Shown: positions 18,483-27,365, counted from the first letter of the stretch. The stretch: DNA of 64,000 bases from Streptomyces sp. NBC_00457 (GCF_036014015.1 NZ_CP107905.1:10292001-10356000), one strand, 5' to 3'. Made by a program: numbers and translations. The notes: generated by a model not told the origin, from the letters alone.

Positions 18483-19436
18483 ATGTTCCCTGTCACCGTC
18501 ACCGACACCGTCGACGAAACCGACACCATCAAGATCCTCCGGCTCGCCCGCACCGACGGCGCCGCCCTCGCTCCCTACGCGGCCGGCGCGCACATCGACG
18601 TCACCGGGCCCACCGGAATCACGCGGCCCTACTCGTTGTGCGGCCCGCCGCACGACACCGGCGCCTACACCATCGCCGTCCGACGTGAGGCGAACTCACG
18701 CGGCGGTTCCCAGGCCCTGCACGACAAGGCCCATCCGGGCACGGAGCTCACCGTCGGCGCGCCCCGGCAGCTGTTCGGCATCGCCCGGGAAGCGGTCGAG
18801 CACCACCTGGTGGCGGCGGGCGTCGGCATCACCCCGTTGCTGGCGATGGCGTACGAACTGCAGGGCGAGCGGGCTGAGTTCAAGCTGCACTATGTGGCCC
18901 GGAGCCGGGCCGAGGCAGCCTTCGCCTCACTGCTCGGGCAGTCGGCGTTCGCCGACCGGACCATGTTCCACTTCGGGCTCGGCCGGCAGACGACAGGTGA
19001 GGCACTCGCCGCGGAACTGGCCGGTCTGCCGGCCGACGCGCACGTCTACACCTGTGGCCCTCAGGGTTTCATGGAGCACGTCACCGCCCTCGCGGCCCGC
19101 AGCGTGCCGGAAGAACACATCCACTCGGAGCTGTTCCAGGCGGGCGCCGAGCCGCATGCCGGGCCTGACGACGGCTTCGAGGTCGAGCTGGACACGGGTG
19201 AGATCTACGCCGTGCCGGCCGGGAAGAGTATCGCGGAGGTGCTGGAGGACAACGGCATACCGCTGGAGACCTCCTGCCGCGAGGGCATCTGCGGCACGTG
19301 TGTCCTGCGCGTGGTCGAGGGCGAACCCGACCACCGCGACCACTGCCTGTCCGCCAAGGAGAAGGCGGCCGGGGACCAGATCGCCGCCTGTGTGTCGCGC
19401 GCGAAGTCGCCGCGACTGGTGGTGGAGCTGTGGTGA
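18483..19436 (+). CDS. iacF: Ferredoxin-NAD(P)H oxidoreductase (phthalate dioxygenase reductase type) IacF
   Basis: This 317-residue electron-transfer protein has a flavin domain first (RPYSLCGPPHDTG binds FMN), then the nicotinamide domain (GVGITPLLAMAYEL and VYTCGPQGFM). A C-terminal plant-type [2Fe-2S] domain follows, with Cys in CREGICGTC and a fourth in DHCLS. It carries electrons from NAD(P)H to the Rieske oxygenase IacCD. A 39-nt gap with a GAAGG ribosome site separates it from iacE. Confidence 0.92.
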   Translation: MFPVTVTDTVDETDTIKILRLARTDGAALAPYAAGAHIDVTGPTGITRPYSLCGPPHDTGAYTIAVRREANSRGGSQALHDKAHPGTELTVGAPRQLFGIAREAVEHHLVAAGVGITPLLAMAYELQGERAEFKLHYVARSRAEAAFASLLGQSAFADRTMFHFGLGRQTTGEALAAELAGLPADAHVYTCGPQGFMEHVTALAARSVPEEHIHSELFQAGAEPHAGPDDGFEVELDTGEIYAVPAGKSIAEVLEDNGIPLETSCREGICGTCVLRVVEGEPDHRDHCLSAKEKAAGDQIAACVSRAKSPRLVVELW

Positions 19437-19531
19437 ACGCCGCCCCGACTCCGTCGGCCTCGCGCCGAGCCGAACGGACCCGGCCCCAGGCGCCGAACCG
19501 CACGACCGATCAGGAGAGGACCTGCACCGCC

Positions 19532-20047
19532 GTGACCCCCAACCAGTCCGATTTCCGGGAGGCGATGGCGCATCTCCCGGCAGCCGTCAACATCCTGACG
19601 ACCAACGGGCCGAACGGCCGCTGCGGCATCACCGTCAGTGCCGTCTGCTCCGTCACCGACGATCCGCCGACCTTGCTGGTCTGCGTCAACCGTGGCAGCG
19701 CCATGCACGACGTCTTCCGGGCCAACGGCCGGGTGTGCGTCAACGTCCTCGGCGCCGACCAGCAGGAACTGGCCCTGCACTTCGCCGGAGCCACAAAGGT
19801 GCCCATGGCGGAACGCTTCACCTGGGACGTCTGGGACCGCACACAGGACGTGCCCGTCCTCAAGGACGCCCTCGTCACGGCTGTCGGCACGATCAAGGAC
19901 GCCGTGTCCATGGGCTCCCACAGTGTGCTCTTCGTCGACATCGACCGGATCCGCACCCGGTCCGGCAGCCCCAGCCTCGTCTACTTCAACCGGTCCTTCC
20001 ACCGGCTCGACGCCGCGCCCCTCGTCCCGGAAGGCGCGTGCACATGA
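19532..20047 (+). CDS. iacG: Flavin reductase IacG
   Basis: This 171-residue protein of the flavin-reductase (HpaC-like) family has FREAMAHLPAAVNILTTNG, GITVSAVCSVTDDPPTLLVCVN and a late GSHSVLFVDIDRI. It should supply reduced flavin to IacA. GTG 19532 is preferred because AGGAGAGG lies upstream and the product then has the family length. An earlier in-frame GTG at 19433 overlaps the iacF stop and would add 33 low-complexity residues. Its stop overlaps the iacH start. Confidence 0.88.
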   Translation: MTPNQSDFREAMAHLPAAVNILTTNGPNGRCGITVSAVCSVTDDPPTLLVCVNRGSAMHDVFRANGRVCVNVLGADQQELALHFAGATKVPMAERFTWDVWDRTQDVPVLKDALVTAVGTIKDAVSMGSHSVLFVDIDRIRTRSGSPSLVYFNRSFHRLDAAPLVPEGACT

Positions 20048-21255
20048 CCGTCGACCCCGGCTACCGCGTCGAACGTGCGCTGGCACGTCTGGAGCGGACC
20101 GAACCGGAGATCCGCGCCTGGGTGTGCGTGGACGCCCAGGGTGCCCGCAGGGCGGCCCGGCGGGCACCGGAAGGCAGCCCCTTGCGGGGCATGCCGTTCG
20201 GCGTCAAGGACATCATCGATGTCGCCGGGTTGCCCACGGAGTGCGGTTCGGTACTCCGCCAGGGGCGGATCGTCGCGGACGACGCCTGGCTGGTGGACCG
20301 GCTGCGCCGGGCGGGCGCCGTACCGCTGGGTAAGACGGTCACCACCGAGTTCGCGTACTTCCAGCCCGGTCCGACCCGCAACCCGCACCGCCCGGCCCAC
20401 ACGCCGGGCGGTTCCTCCAGCGGCTCGGCCGCCGCGGTCGCCGCGGGTGTGGTGCCCCTCGCCCTGGGATCGCAGACGGCCGGATCGCTGACCAGGCCCG
20501 CCTCGTTCTGCGGAGTCGCCGGGTACGTCGCCCCGGTCGGTGCGTGGCCGACACGAGGCTTCACCGGGCTCAGCCCGACCCTGGACGCGCCGGGACTGCT
20601 CACTCCCACGGTTCGTGAACTGGCCGAGGTGATCGAGGCCGTGGACGGAAAAACGGCCGAAGACCCGGGTTCCGTACGGGTGTTGCAGTGGCGCGGCACC
20701 GGACTCGCGGACATCGACCCCGCGATGCTCGACGCGCTGGACCAAACCGGCCGCACACTGGGTGCCACCGACCTGAGCCCCGACCTCGGCACACCCGAAC
20801 TCGCCGAGACACACGCCGTGGTGATGGCCTACGAGGCCGCACGCTCACTCGCCGGCGAGGCGGAGCACCCCGAGTCCCTGAGCGCGCACCTGAACGCACT
20901 CCTGGACCGCGGCCGCAAGACCTCCGAAACCGAATACCGGGCGGCACTCGCCGCCAGACGCACGGCCCGCGCCCGCATACTGGACCTCCTCACCCGGGCC
21001 GACGCGATCCTCGCCCCCGCCGCCCCCGGCCCCGCCCCACGAGGCCTGGACGCCACCGGCACCCCGATCCTCTCCCGCCCCTGGCAACTGCTCGGCCTGC
21101 CCGTCGTGACCATCCCCGGCCACCGCGACCCGCACGGCATGCCGCTCGGCCTGCAACTCGTCGGCCACCCCCACCGCGTGGGCCGCCTGCTGGGCATCGC
21201 CCACAGGACGGAGGCGGCCATCCGGATCCGCCGGGCAGAGGAGACCACCCGTTGA
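20044..21255 (+). CDS. iacH: Amidase-signature enzyme IacH
   Basis: This 403-residue amidase has the Ser-cisSer-Lys triad in expected order: Lys in PFGVKDIIDV, cis-Ser in HTPGGSSSGSAAAVAAG and nucleophile Ser in GSQTAGSLTRPASFCGV. The iac clusters include an amidase-like IacH acting late in the conversion to catechol. The ATG overlaps the flavin reductase stop. The protein is somewhat shorter than typical amidases (about 450 residues) but complete at the motifs. A role in hydrolysing auxin amides is an alternative reading. Confidence 0.88.
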   Translation: MTVDPGYRVERALARLERTEPEIRAWVCVDAQGARRAARRAPEGSPLRGMPFGVKDIIDVAGLPTECGSVLRQGRIVADDAWLVDRLRRAGAVPLGKTVTTEFAYFQPGPTRNPHRPAHTPGGSSSGSAAAVAAGVVPLALGSQTAGSLTRPASFCGVAGYVAPVGAWPTRGFTGLSPTLDAPGLLTPTVRELAEVIEAVDGKTAEDPGSVRVLQWRGTGLADIDPAMLDALDQTGRTLGATDLSPDLGTPELAETHAVVMAYEAARSLAGEAEHPESLSAHLNALLDRGRKTSETEYRAALAARRTARARILDLLTRADAILAPAAPGPAPRGLDATGTPILSRPWQLLGLPVVTIPGHRDPHGMPLGLQLVGHPHRVGRLLGIAHRTEAAIRIRRAEETTR

Positions 21256-22355
21256 AGATCACCGCGATCGAGACGATCCCGTACGCCATCCCGTACACCA
21301 AGCCACTCCGCTTCGCGAGCGGCGAGGTGCACACCGCCGCACACGTCCTGGTGCGCGTCCGCACCGACGAGGGCCTGACCGGAGTGGCCGACGCGCCACC
21401 CCGCCCGTTCACCTACGGCGAGACGCAGGCGTCCGTGACTGGCGTGATCGAGCAGGTCTTCGCCCCTCAGCTCACCGGCCTGGACGTGTTCGCCCGCGAA
21501 CAGGTCCACGCCCGGCTGCACCGCACGGTCGGCAATCCGGCCGCCAAGTCGGCCATCGACATGGCCCTGTGGGACATCACCGGGCAGGCGCTCGGGCAGC
21601 CCGTCCACCGTCTCCTCGGTGGCTGGTGCGACCGGATGCGGGTTGCGCACATGCTCGGCTTCGACACCCCCGAGCGGGTGGCCGCCGAGGCCGAGCGGAT
21701 GCGGAGCACATACGGCATCTCCGTCTTCAAGGTGAAGGTCGGCCGCCGCCCCGTCCGTCTCGACCTCGCGGTGTGCCGAACACTGCGCGAAGTGCTGGGC
21801 CAGGACGTGGAGTTGTACGCCGACGGCAACCGCGGCTGGACGGCCTCGGAGTCGGCGGCAGCCCTCCGCGAACTCGACGACATCGGCATCACACTCGCCG
21901 AGGAGCTCTGTCCCGCCGACGACATCCTCGGCCGCCGGCTGCTCGTACGCGGCAGTCCGGTCCCCTTCGTGGCGGACGAGTCGGCGACGACACCCGCCGA
22001 GGTGACGCGCTCCCTCCTGGACGGCGATGCCACCGCGATCAGCATCAAGACCGCCCGAACCGGTTTCACACTCTCCCAACGCGTCCTCTTCCAGTGCGAG
22101 GGGATGGGTGCCGAGGTGGTGATGGGCAACCAGATCGACGGCCAACTCGGCACGCTGTGCACCCTCGCCTTCGGAGCCGCCCACGCCTCCGCCGCCCGCC
22201 GCGCCGGTGAACTCTCCAACTTCCTGGACATGAGCGACGACCTGCTCACCGAGCCGATCACCATCACGGACGGCACGCTCGCCGTGCGGGACCTGCCCGG
22301 CCTGGGCGTGGGGATCGACCCGGACAAGCTCGACCGCTACCGCCAGGACCGCTGA
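21252..22355 (+). CDS. catB: Muconate cycloisomerase CatB
   Basis: This 367-residue enolase-superfamily lactonising enzyme has the catalytic KxK as FKVKVG (about residue 160), metal ligands in LYADGNRGW, AEELCP and VADESATT, and the second general-base Lys in ISIKTARTG. It converts cis,cis-muconate to muconolactone. It has a rare TTG start that overlaps the amidase stop, so it is part of the same operon. Its position beside catA and catC and directly behind the iac genes fixes the role better than sequence alone, since dipeptide epimerases look similar. Confidence 0.9.
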   Translation: MKITAIETIPYAIPYTKPLRFASGEVHTAAHVLVRVRTDEGLTGVADAPPRPFTYGETQASVTGVIEQVFAPQLTGLDVFAREQVHARLHRTVGNPAAKSAIDMALWDITGQALGQPVHRLLGGWCDRMRVAHMLGFDTPERVAAEAERMRSTYGISVFKVKVGRRPVRLDLAVCRTLREVLGQDVELYADGNRGWTASESAAALRELDDIGITLAEELCPADDILGRRLLVRGSPVPFVADESATTPAEVTRSLLDGDATAISIKTARTGFTLSQRVLFQCEGMGAEVVMGNQIDGQLGTLCTLAFGAAHASAARRAGELSNFLDMSDDLLTEPITITDGTLAVRDLPGLGVGIDPDKLDRYRQDR

Positions 22356-22393
22356 AACGCCCCGTCAACCCCAGGCAAAGGAGCCAGCCCCGT

Positions 22394-23254
22394 ATGTCCG
22401 ACACCACCCTCAGGGCCACGGCCGCCGCATCCGGCGCGTCGGCCACCGAGCGCTTTCTGGCCGACAAGGCCGTCACGTCCACGGCCGTACCGCGCACTGA
22501 CACCGCACGCGTCAGCACCCTGGCCACGGAGCTGATCACGGCCGTCCACGACATCATCCGCCGCCACCAGGTGACGTACGACGAGTACAACGCGCTCAAG
22601 TCGTGGCTGATCTCCGTCGGTCAGGACGGCGAGTGGCCGCTGTTCCTGGACGTCTGGGTCGAACACGCCGTCGAGGAGGTGGCCACAGAGTCCCGGCAGG
22701 GCAGCAAGGGCACCATCGAGGGCCCCTACTACGTGCCCGGAGCCCCCGAGCTGCCCAGCACCGGCGCCCTGCCGACGCGCGACAACGAGGCCGGCACCCC
22801 ACTCCTGTTCCGGGGACAGGTCACCGGCATCTCGGGCGAGCCGCTGCCCGGTGCCCTCCTGGAGATGTGGCAGGCCGACGACGACGGGCTGTACTCCCGG
22901 TTCGCCCCCGGCATCCCCGAATGGAACCTGCGCGGCAGCATCGCCACCGACCACGAGGGGCGGTTCGCGGTGACCACCATCCAGCCCGCTCCGTACCAGA
23001 TCCCCACCGACGGCTCCTGCGGACGCCTCATCACCGCGGCCGGCTGGCACGCCTGGCGCCCCGCCCACCTGCACCTGAAGGTGTCGGCACCCGATCACGA
23101 CCCGCTGACCACGCAGCTGTACTTCAAGGGCGGTGAGCACGTCCAGGACGACGTGGCCCGCGCGGTCAAACCCGAACTCGTCATCGACCCGAGCCCCACA
23201 GGCAACGGTGGAAACCAGGTCACGTACGACTTCGTCCTCGATCCCGCCTCCTGA
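22394..23254 (+). CDS. catA: Catechol 1,2-dioxygenase CatA
   Basis: This 286-residue intradiol dioxygenase has an N-terminal helical linker domain, then the iron-binding barrel: Tyr in GPYYVPGAPEL, LLEMWQADDDGLYS, Tyr in PAPYQIPTDG and the His pair in RPAHLHLKV. It opens catechol, the product of the IacC-H reactions, to cis,cis-muconate. A good AAGGAG site precedes the ATG, 38 nt after catB. All iron ligands expected for the family appear present, unlike in the broken relative at 36 kb. Confidence 0.94.
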   Translation: MSDTTLRATAAASGASATERFLADKAVTSTAVPRTDTARVSTLATELITAVHDIIRRHQVTYDEYNALKSWLISVGQDGEWPLFLDVWVEHAVEEVATESRQGSKGTIEGPYYVPGAPELPSTGALPTRDNEAGTPLLFRGQVTGISGEPLPGALLEMWQADDDGLYSRFAPGIPEWNLRGSIATDHEGRFAVTTIQPAPYQIPTDGSCGRLITAAGWHAWRPAHLHLKVSAPDHDPLTTQLYFKGGEHVQDDVARAVKPELVIDPSPTGNGGNQVTYDFVLDPAS

Positions 23255-23271
23255 ACCGAGGGAGATGCGCC

Positions 23272-23550
23272 GTGCTGTTCGCCGTCCACATGACAGTAGA
23301 CCTTCCGTCCGATCTGGACCCCGACGTCCGCGCCCTGCTCGTCGCCACCGAGAAGGAGTACGCACACAAGCTCCAACGCACGGGTGAGTGGCTGCACTTG
23401 TGGCGCTGCGCCGGTCGGTACGCCAACCTCAGCGTCTTCGACGTGAGCGACAACGACCGGCTCAACGAACTCCTGTGGGCCCTGCCGCTGTTCCCCTACA
23501 TGGAGATCACGGTCACACCGCTCGCCCGGCACCCCTCGGCCCTCCACTGA
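23272..23550 (+). CDS. catC: Muconolactone delta-isomerase CatC
   Basis: This 92-residue protein matches the CatC family in length. It has the start MLFAVHMTVDLP (Met from GTG) and the conserved EWLHLWRCAGRYANLSVFDV and LPLFPYMEITVTPLARHPS. It isomerises muconolactone to beta-ketoadipate enol-lactone. GAGGGAGA lies upstream. The next enzyme, the enol-lactone hydrolase, is not in the window, so lower beta-ketoadipate steps must be encoded elsewhere. Confidence 0.95.
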   Translation: MLFAVHMTVDLPSDLDPDVRALLVATEKEYAHKLQRTGEWLHLWRCAGRYANLSVFDVSDNDRLNELLWALPLFPYMEITVTPLARHPSALH

Positions 23551-24008
23551 ACGCGGCAGGGGTTGATCCCTCAAGAAGATCTCGCCCTGACCGGTGTGCA
23601 CGCGTTGTGCACGGCCTCTGGTTACACGGAACATCCGCGCAGGTCAGAGGCCGTTCATGTGGACCTCGCAGTGTCCCCGGCGTACAGCCCGACTCGTCTG
23701 CCGCTCCACATTCCCGCAGGTCAGGTGGGTTGGTAGTCGGCCCTGTGTACGGTGCCGCGGTTGCGCGTGGTCGGCGGTGATGCGGGAGATATCCAGCCGG
23801 GTGCGCAGGGCTTCTTCAAGAGGGAGGGGTGCGCTGTCGCCGAGGTCGACGGGTGTCGGGGTCGAGGCCTGTGAGGGCGAGCCATTCGGTTACGAGGGCG
23901 GGGCTGTTGGCGAACTGCCGCACCTCCTTCCCGGAGCCCGGCAGGCTGAGCAGCCGGTTGCCGATGAGGAGGGTGGCGAAGGGGGATGCCGTGGTGTAGC
24001 TGGCCGGT
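23551..24008. other. Region downstream of catC without a supported intact gene
   Basis: A 10-bp perfect inverted repeat (ACGGCCTCTG at 23611-23620 with CAGAGGCCGT at 23645-23654) could be a hairpin at the end of the iac-cat transcript. The minus strand contains protein-like text (for example LLIGNRLLSLPGSGKEVRQF near 23900-23960) that breaks by frameshift and that I cannot assign. It is probably the residue of a decayed gene, since mobile-element remains lie just beyond. Confidence 0.4.
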
Positions 24009-24073
24009 GCCTCGGCGATCTTTTTCCAGAACGCGCGCTCCACACGGATGGGAGCCCGGCCCGGCGAACGCAT
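24009..24073 (-). pseudogene. N-terminal scrap of an IS30-type transposase
   Basis: The minus strand reads AMRSPGRAPIRVERAFWKKIAE, close to the start of actinobacterial IS30-like transposases as I remember them. The homology stops after about 22 residues, and the frame continues into unrelated text. It marks an old insertion and deletion boundary next to the catC end. Confidence is limited by the short length. Confidence 0.4.
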
Positions 24074-24221
24074 CGCCGGACGTCCCGTCAACGTCGTCAG
24101 TACCTGTTTTTGAAGTCCCCCGGTGGAGTTCGCCCGGCTCAGATTCGAACGGACACCCATCGAGTTGGGTGCTTGATGGCTTCTGTAGCCTGCCGTCAGC
24201 TGTGTGTCGGGGGGAGCTAGC

Positions 24222-24638
24222 GTGGTGAACATCCTGTCCGTGGCCATCGGGGCTGGCTTCGGCCTCATAGGGGCCGTGTTCGGGTCTTGGTTCACTGCGC
24301 GCCGGCAGGACCGCATGTGGCTGCGCGAACAGAAGCTGAAAGCCGGGGTCGGCTTCAACACCGCCGTGGTCCAGCTCATCGACTACCTCCGGGAAACACG
24401 GCTGAGTGACGACGGCGCCGGGGCCAACGAACTGGTGAGCCGGATGCAGGAAGCCCGGTCAGCCCTCTACCTACTGTGCGCCGACGACACCGTCGATCTC
24501 GCCGACGCTCTCGCGCGTCGGGTCTGGAGCTCCCGGCCCAGCGAGGGCAGGGACGATCGCAGGGCCGAGCACAGGGAAACAGAGGATCTCCTACGCCGCT
24601 TCACCCATCAGCTCCGGCAAGAGATCGCCAGGACGTAG
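24222..24638 (+). CDS. Small membrane-anchored protein of unknown function
   Basis: This protein of about 138 residues has one N-terminal membrane helix (ILSVAIGAGFGLIGAVFGSWF) followed by a positively charged patch (TARRQDRMW) and a cytoplasmic helical, charged domain. The layout is that of many streptomycete hypothetical proteins near mobile regions. GTG 24222 is chosen because GGGGGAG ends 6 nt upstream. I recognise no catalytic motif. Confidence 0.72.
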   Translation: MVNILSVAIGAGFGLIGAVFGSWFTARRQDRMWLREQKLKAGVGFNTAVVQLIDYLRETRLSDDGAGANELVSRMQEARSALYLLCADDTVDLADALARRVWSSRPSEGRDDRRAEHRETEDLLRRFTHQLRQEIART

Positions 24639-24730
24639 TCTCAGCTGGTTCTTCAATGGGAGGATCGGTGCAGACATTGCGGTTTGAGCCGGTGCAGACC
24701 ACGAGGACATGGCGCTGTCCTTGAGGACGA

Positions 24731-25585
24731 TCAGTCCCGTGCGGCTTCTCGGGAGGAGGGCTGGCCGCTCCGGCGAGAGGACCGGCGGGTGATGCGCCTG
24801 GTCATGATGGTGATCGCGGCCCAGGTGATCAGTGATTCCGAGTGCTGGATGAGCCGTTCGTAGTCCCGGGCATGACGGCGTGCGTGCATGATCCAGGCGA
24901 GCGACCTCTCGACCACCCAGCGGCGGGGCAGGACGACGAACCCGATAGTGTCCTTCGGGCGGTTGACGGTCTTGAGAGTGAGGCCGAGGTGAGTCTTCGC
25001 CCAGGTCACGAGCTTGCCTGCGTAGGCGGCGTCAGCCCAGGCGATCGTGATCTCGGGGTGCATCAGCCGTAGCCGGAACAGGACTTCCTTGGCCGCGTCG
25101 CGGTCGGTTATGTCGGCCGGGGTGACCATGACGAACAGCGGCAGGCCCTTGGTGTCCACGACCAGGTGGCGCTTGCGGCCGTTGATTTTCTTCGCGCCGT
25201 CGTAGCCCCGGCTGTCCTTGCCGACGGTCTCGGCGGCCTTGACGGACTGCGAGTCGATGACGGTGGCGACCGCGCCGGGGGCCCGGCCCATCTCGCGGCG
25301 GATGCGTTTGCGTAGCTGGTCGCGTATCTGTCCGATGATGCCGGCCGCGGCCCAGCGGGCCATGAAGCCGTAGCAGGTCCGCCAGGGCGGGAAGTCGTTG
25401 GGCAGGGCCCTCCACTTACAGCCGGTGTCGACGACGTAGCGGATCGCGTCGACCACCTCGCGGCGGGGGTGCTTCTCTGGGCGTCCCCCGGTGGAGGTCT
25501 CACAGGCCGGGACCGGAAGCAGGGGCTCGATGAGAGCCCATTCGTCGTCGAAGGTGTCGGACGGATAGCAGCGGCGCCGCGGCAA
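24731..25585 (-). CDS. IS5-family transposase, apparently intact
   Basis: This 284-residue transposase has an N-terminal DUF4096-like segment (FDDEWALIEPLLPV) and a DDE domain: the first Asp in VIDSQSVKAAE, the second in IAWADAAYAGKL and Glu in WVVERSLAW. YDGAKKINGRKRHLVVDT is the typical IS5 stretch. It uses a TTG start with GAGGAGG 6 nt upstream. I could not find convincing terminal inverted repeats or target duplications on either side, so only the gene is annotated. It is in one frame, with no programmed frameshift needed. Confidence 0.92.
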   Translation of the reverse strand: MPRRRCYPSDTFDDEWALIEPLLPVPACETSTGGRPEKHPRREVVDAIRYVVDTGCKWRALPNDFPPWRTCYGFMARWAAAGIIGQIRDQLRKRIRREMGRAPGAVATVIDSQSVKAAETVGKDSRGYDGAKKINGRKRHLVVDTKGLPLFVMVTPADITDRDAAKEVLFRLRLMHPEITIAWADAAYAGKLVTWAKTHLGLTLKTVNRPKDTIGFVVLPRRWVVERSLAWIMHARRHARDYERLIQHSESLITWAAITIMTRRITRRSSRRSGQPSSREAARD

Positions 25586-25610
25586 CGTGAACCTCCTCTC
25601 GGGGAACGGG

Positions 25611-25646
25611 GGGTTGGGGCGAGCCGCGGAGCGGCCGCCCCAACCC
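25611..25646 (-). terminator. Strong hairpin terminator after the RacP-like gene
   Basis: GGGTTGGGGC at 25611-25620 pairs perfectly with GCCCCAACCC at 25637-25646 around a 16-nt loop that itself contains CCGCGG. It lies just past the stop of the minus-strand gene at 25649 and before the transposase. No T-run follows, as is common for high-GC terminators. Confidence 0.65.
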
Positions 25647-25648
25647 GG

Positions 25649-26077
25649 TCAGGCGTCGATGTAGTCGGCGATGATGTCGAGCGTGGATTCGACCGAGCCG
25701 AGCTGGGTGTTCAGGTGCTTGATCCACCGTCCCTTCGGTTGCAGGGCCGCGTGCGGGCCGACGACGGCGGTGATGAAGCGTCGGATCTCGGTGAGCTTCT
25801 CCCTCACGATCGCGAGTTCGTATGCCTGGAGTTCGGCGGTGTCGGTGCAGAAGCGGTAGCCGTCCTTTTTCGTCCAGATCAGGGGCGGCCAGCTGCGTTC
25901 GGCGATGATGTCGCGCAGGCAGGCCAGGCCCGCACGGGCCTGGCTGGGCGTCAGCTCGCTGGAGCGGATGAGCTGGACGAAGGTCAGCCCGGCCGGCCGA
26001 GCTTCGAAGAGCACGAACCGGATGGTGTCAGCGTGCCGCTGGGATGCCGCCGATCTGCGCTCGGAAGCGCGCGGCAC
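25649..26077 (-). CDS. RacP-like protein (streptomycete accessory DNA-binding-type protein)
   Basis: This 142-residue protein resembles what is annotated as RacP in Streptomyces: SQRHADTIRFVLFEARPAGLT, the helix-turn-helix-like LIRSSELTPSQARAGLACLRDIIAE, and EKLTEIRRFITAVVGPHA. The first half looks like a winged helix and the second half is helical. It follows the DUF6192 protein by 3 nt, so the two form one unit. RacP function is not established. Recognition is from memory of the family pattern. Confidence 0.65.
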   Translation of the reverse strand: MPRASERRSAASQRHADTIRFVLFEARPAGLTFVQLIRSSELTPSQARAGLACLRDIIAERSWPPLIWTKKDGYRFCTDTAELQAYELAIVREKLTEIRRFITAVVGPHAALQPKGRWIKHLNTQLGSVESTLDIIADYIDA

Positions 26078-26080
26078 CTC

Positions 26081-27202
26081 TTATTCGCCTTGCAGGAGGC
26101 GGGCCAGTTCGCCGTCGACGTCGACCTTCCCGGTGTCCACGGCCGTCTCGATCCAGTCGAGGGTCGCGCGAACACGTGCGACGTTCTCGTGGATGATGAC
26201 GCGTTCGTCGTCGCCGAGCTGGCGGTCGCGCAGACCCGGGACGACACGGCCGGACGCCGCGACGAACGCGTGGCAGGCGGTGACCAGGTCCAGGAACTCC
26301 ACCGACCGGTCGATCGCGCGGATCGCTGGGGCGACGGGGCTGTTGCGCTCGAAGTCCTCGCGGGCCTGCTGGCCCCGTTCGACCTGGGCGCGGTCGACCT
26401 GGTGGCGGGCGGTGTCGTCGCCCATGGCCTTGAACGCGACGTCCGGGCGGCGCAGCAGCCCCGTCGTCACCTCGGTCGCGACGCCCTCGTCCCTGGTCAG
26501 CTCCTCGACGACCTTCACCTTGTCGGCCGCCGTGACCTGCGCGACGACCTCGGGACGGCGCAGGATGTCCGGGGCGAGCGCGGCGGCAACGTCGTCCTCC
26601 CGGGACAGCTCCGCCGCCGCCCTCACCTTGTCCTCGGGCGCGACCTGGGCGACCACGTCCGGGCGCCGCAGCAGGTCCCCGGTCACCGTTGCGGCCACCT
26701 CCTCGTCCTGGGCGAGGGTGTGGATGGCACTGACCTTCTCCTGCGGCGTGACCGGCTTGACGACCTGACGGCCCGTGCGGCGCTTGGCCTCGTCCGGCGT
26801 CCACCGCGGCTTGCCCGGCGGCGGCGTGAGGATGGCCGCGAACCGCTCCTCGTCGTCGACGATCGACGCGAGGATGCTGTGGACGGTGTACGACACCTCC
26901 GCCACCCGGCGGTCCCTCGGCCACTTCGACGCGACCTGCCGGGCCTGCCTCACCGTGTAGTAGGACATGCCGATGTCCTCGGCCAGACGAAACAGCGAGT
27001 CCTTCACCGTGAACAGGACGTCGGCCGGCACCGCACCGCCATGCTCCCGCATCGGCTCGATCTCCAGTGCGTAATCACCGATCTTGAACATGACGCCGCT
27101 GGCCGCCTGGACCAGTTCCCGCAGCTCAGCCACAATCTCCGCATAGCGGTCCGCGCTGACGCTGCCGACCTTGTCCTCGGCCGTCTCGATCTCTCCGGGC
27201 AT
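26081..27202 (-). CDS. DUF6192-type protein with three 36-residue repeats
   Basis: This 373-residue protein has an N-terminal part with a helix-turn-helix-like stretch (LAEDIGMSYYTVRQARQVA) and a central array of three 36-residue repeats. A helical C-terminus follows (VEFLDLVTACHAFVAASGRVV). ATG 27202 is preferred over GTG 27232 because GGTGGTG lies just upstream. The HTH and linkage to RacP suggest a DNA- or plasmid-related function, which is unproven. DUF6192 is named from recollection of streptomycete annotation. Confidence 0.65.
   Translation of the reverse strand: MPGEIETAEDKVGSVSADRYAEIVAELRELVQAASGVMFKIGDYALEIEPMREHGGAVPADVLFTVKDSLFRLAEDIGMSYYTVRQARQVASKWPRDRRVAEVSYTVHSILASIVDDEERFAAILTPPPGKPRWTPDEAKRRTGRQVVKPVTPQEKVSAIHTLAQDEEVAATVTGDLLRRPDVVAQVAPEDKVRAAAELSREDDVAAALAPDILRRPEVVAQVTAADKVKVVEELTRDEGVATEVTTGLLRRPDVAFKAMGDDTARHQVDRAQVERGQQAREDFERNSPVAPAIRAIDRSVEFLDLVTACHAFVAASGRVVPGLRDRQLGDDERVIIHENVARVRATLDWIETAVDTGKVDVDGELARLLQGE
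26429..26752 (-). repeat. Three tandem 108-bp coding repeats
   Basis: Three consecutive 36-residue units carry the pattern V[TA]xxxKVxxxxELxxxxxVAxxxxxxxLRRP[DE]V. The exact period of 108 nt, with no gaps, points to duplication within the gene followed by divergence. Confidence 0.85.
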
Positions 27203-27307
27203 GGTTTCACCACCAACCCACGGGCCGGGCACGGCAGTTGGCCGTGGCGAGACACGACCGTCTCATAGACCCGAGAGTCGGACCGAAAATCCTAAGATCA
27301 CAATGAA

Positions 27308-27334
27308 TGACCGTAATTGACCGTGATATGACTG
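27308..27334. promoter_or_regulatory. TGACCGT direct repeats upstream of the DUF6192 gene
   Basis: TGACCGT occurs at 27308 and 27318, and a related TGACTGA starts at 27329. The spacing of 10-11 nt places the copies on one face of the helix. They lie about 105 nt upstream of the DUF6192 start in an unusually AT-rich stretch. This could be a binding array for one of the adjacent HTH or zinc-finger proteins. Confidence 0.45.
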
Positions 27335-27365
27335 AAGTTGGGATTCGGGTGCGTTCGCGATGCGG

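Noticed and set aside
23816..24379. 187-codon minus-strand frame in the region after catC
   Set aside because: It mixes an IS30-like scrap with unassigned text and overlaps the 5' end of the better supported gene at 24222. It is kept only as remnants.
24640..25640. Terminal inverted repeats of the IS5-type element
   Set aside because: I compared both flanks by eye and found no matching ends. The only strong inverted repeat (25611-25646) fits a terminator for the RacP-like gene.
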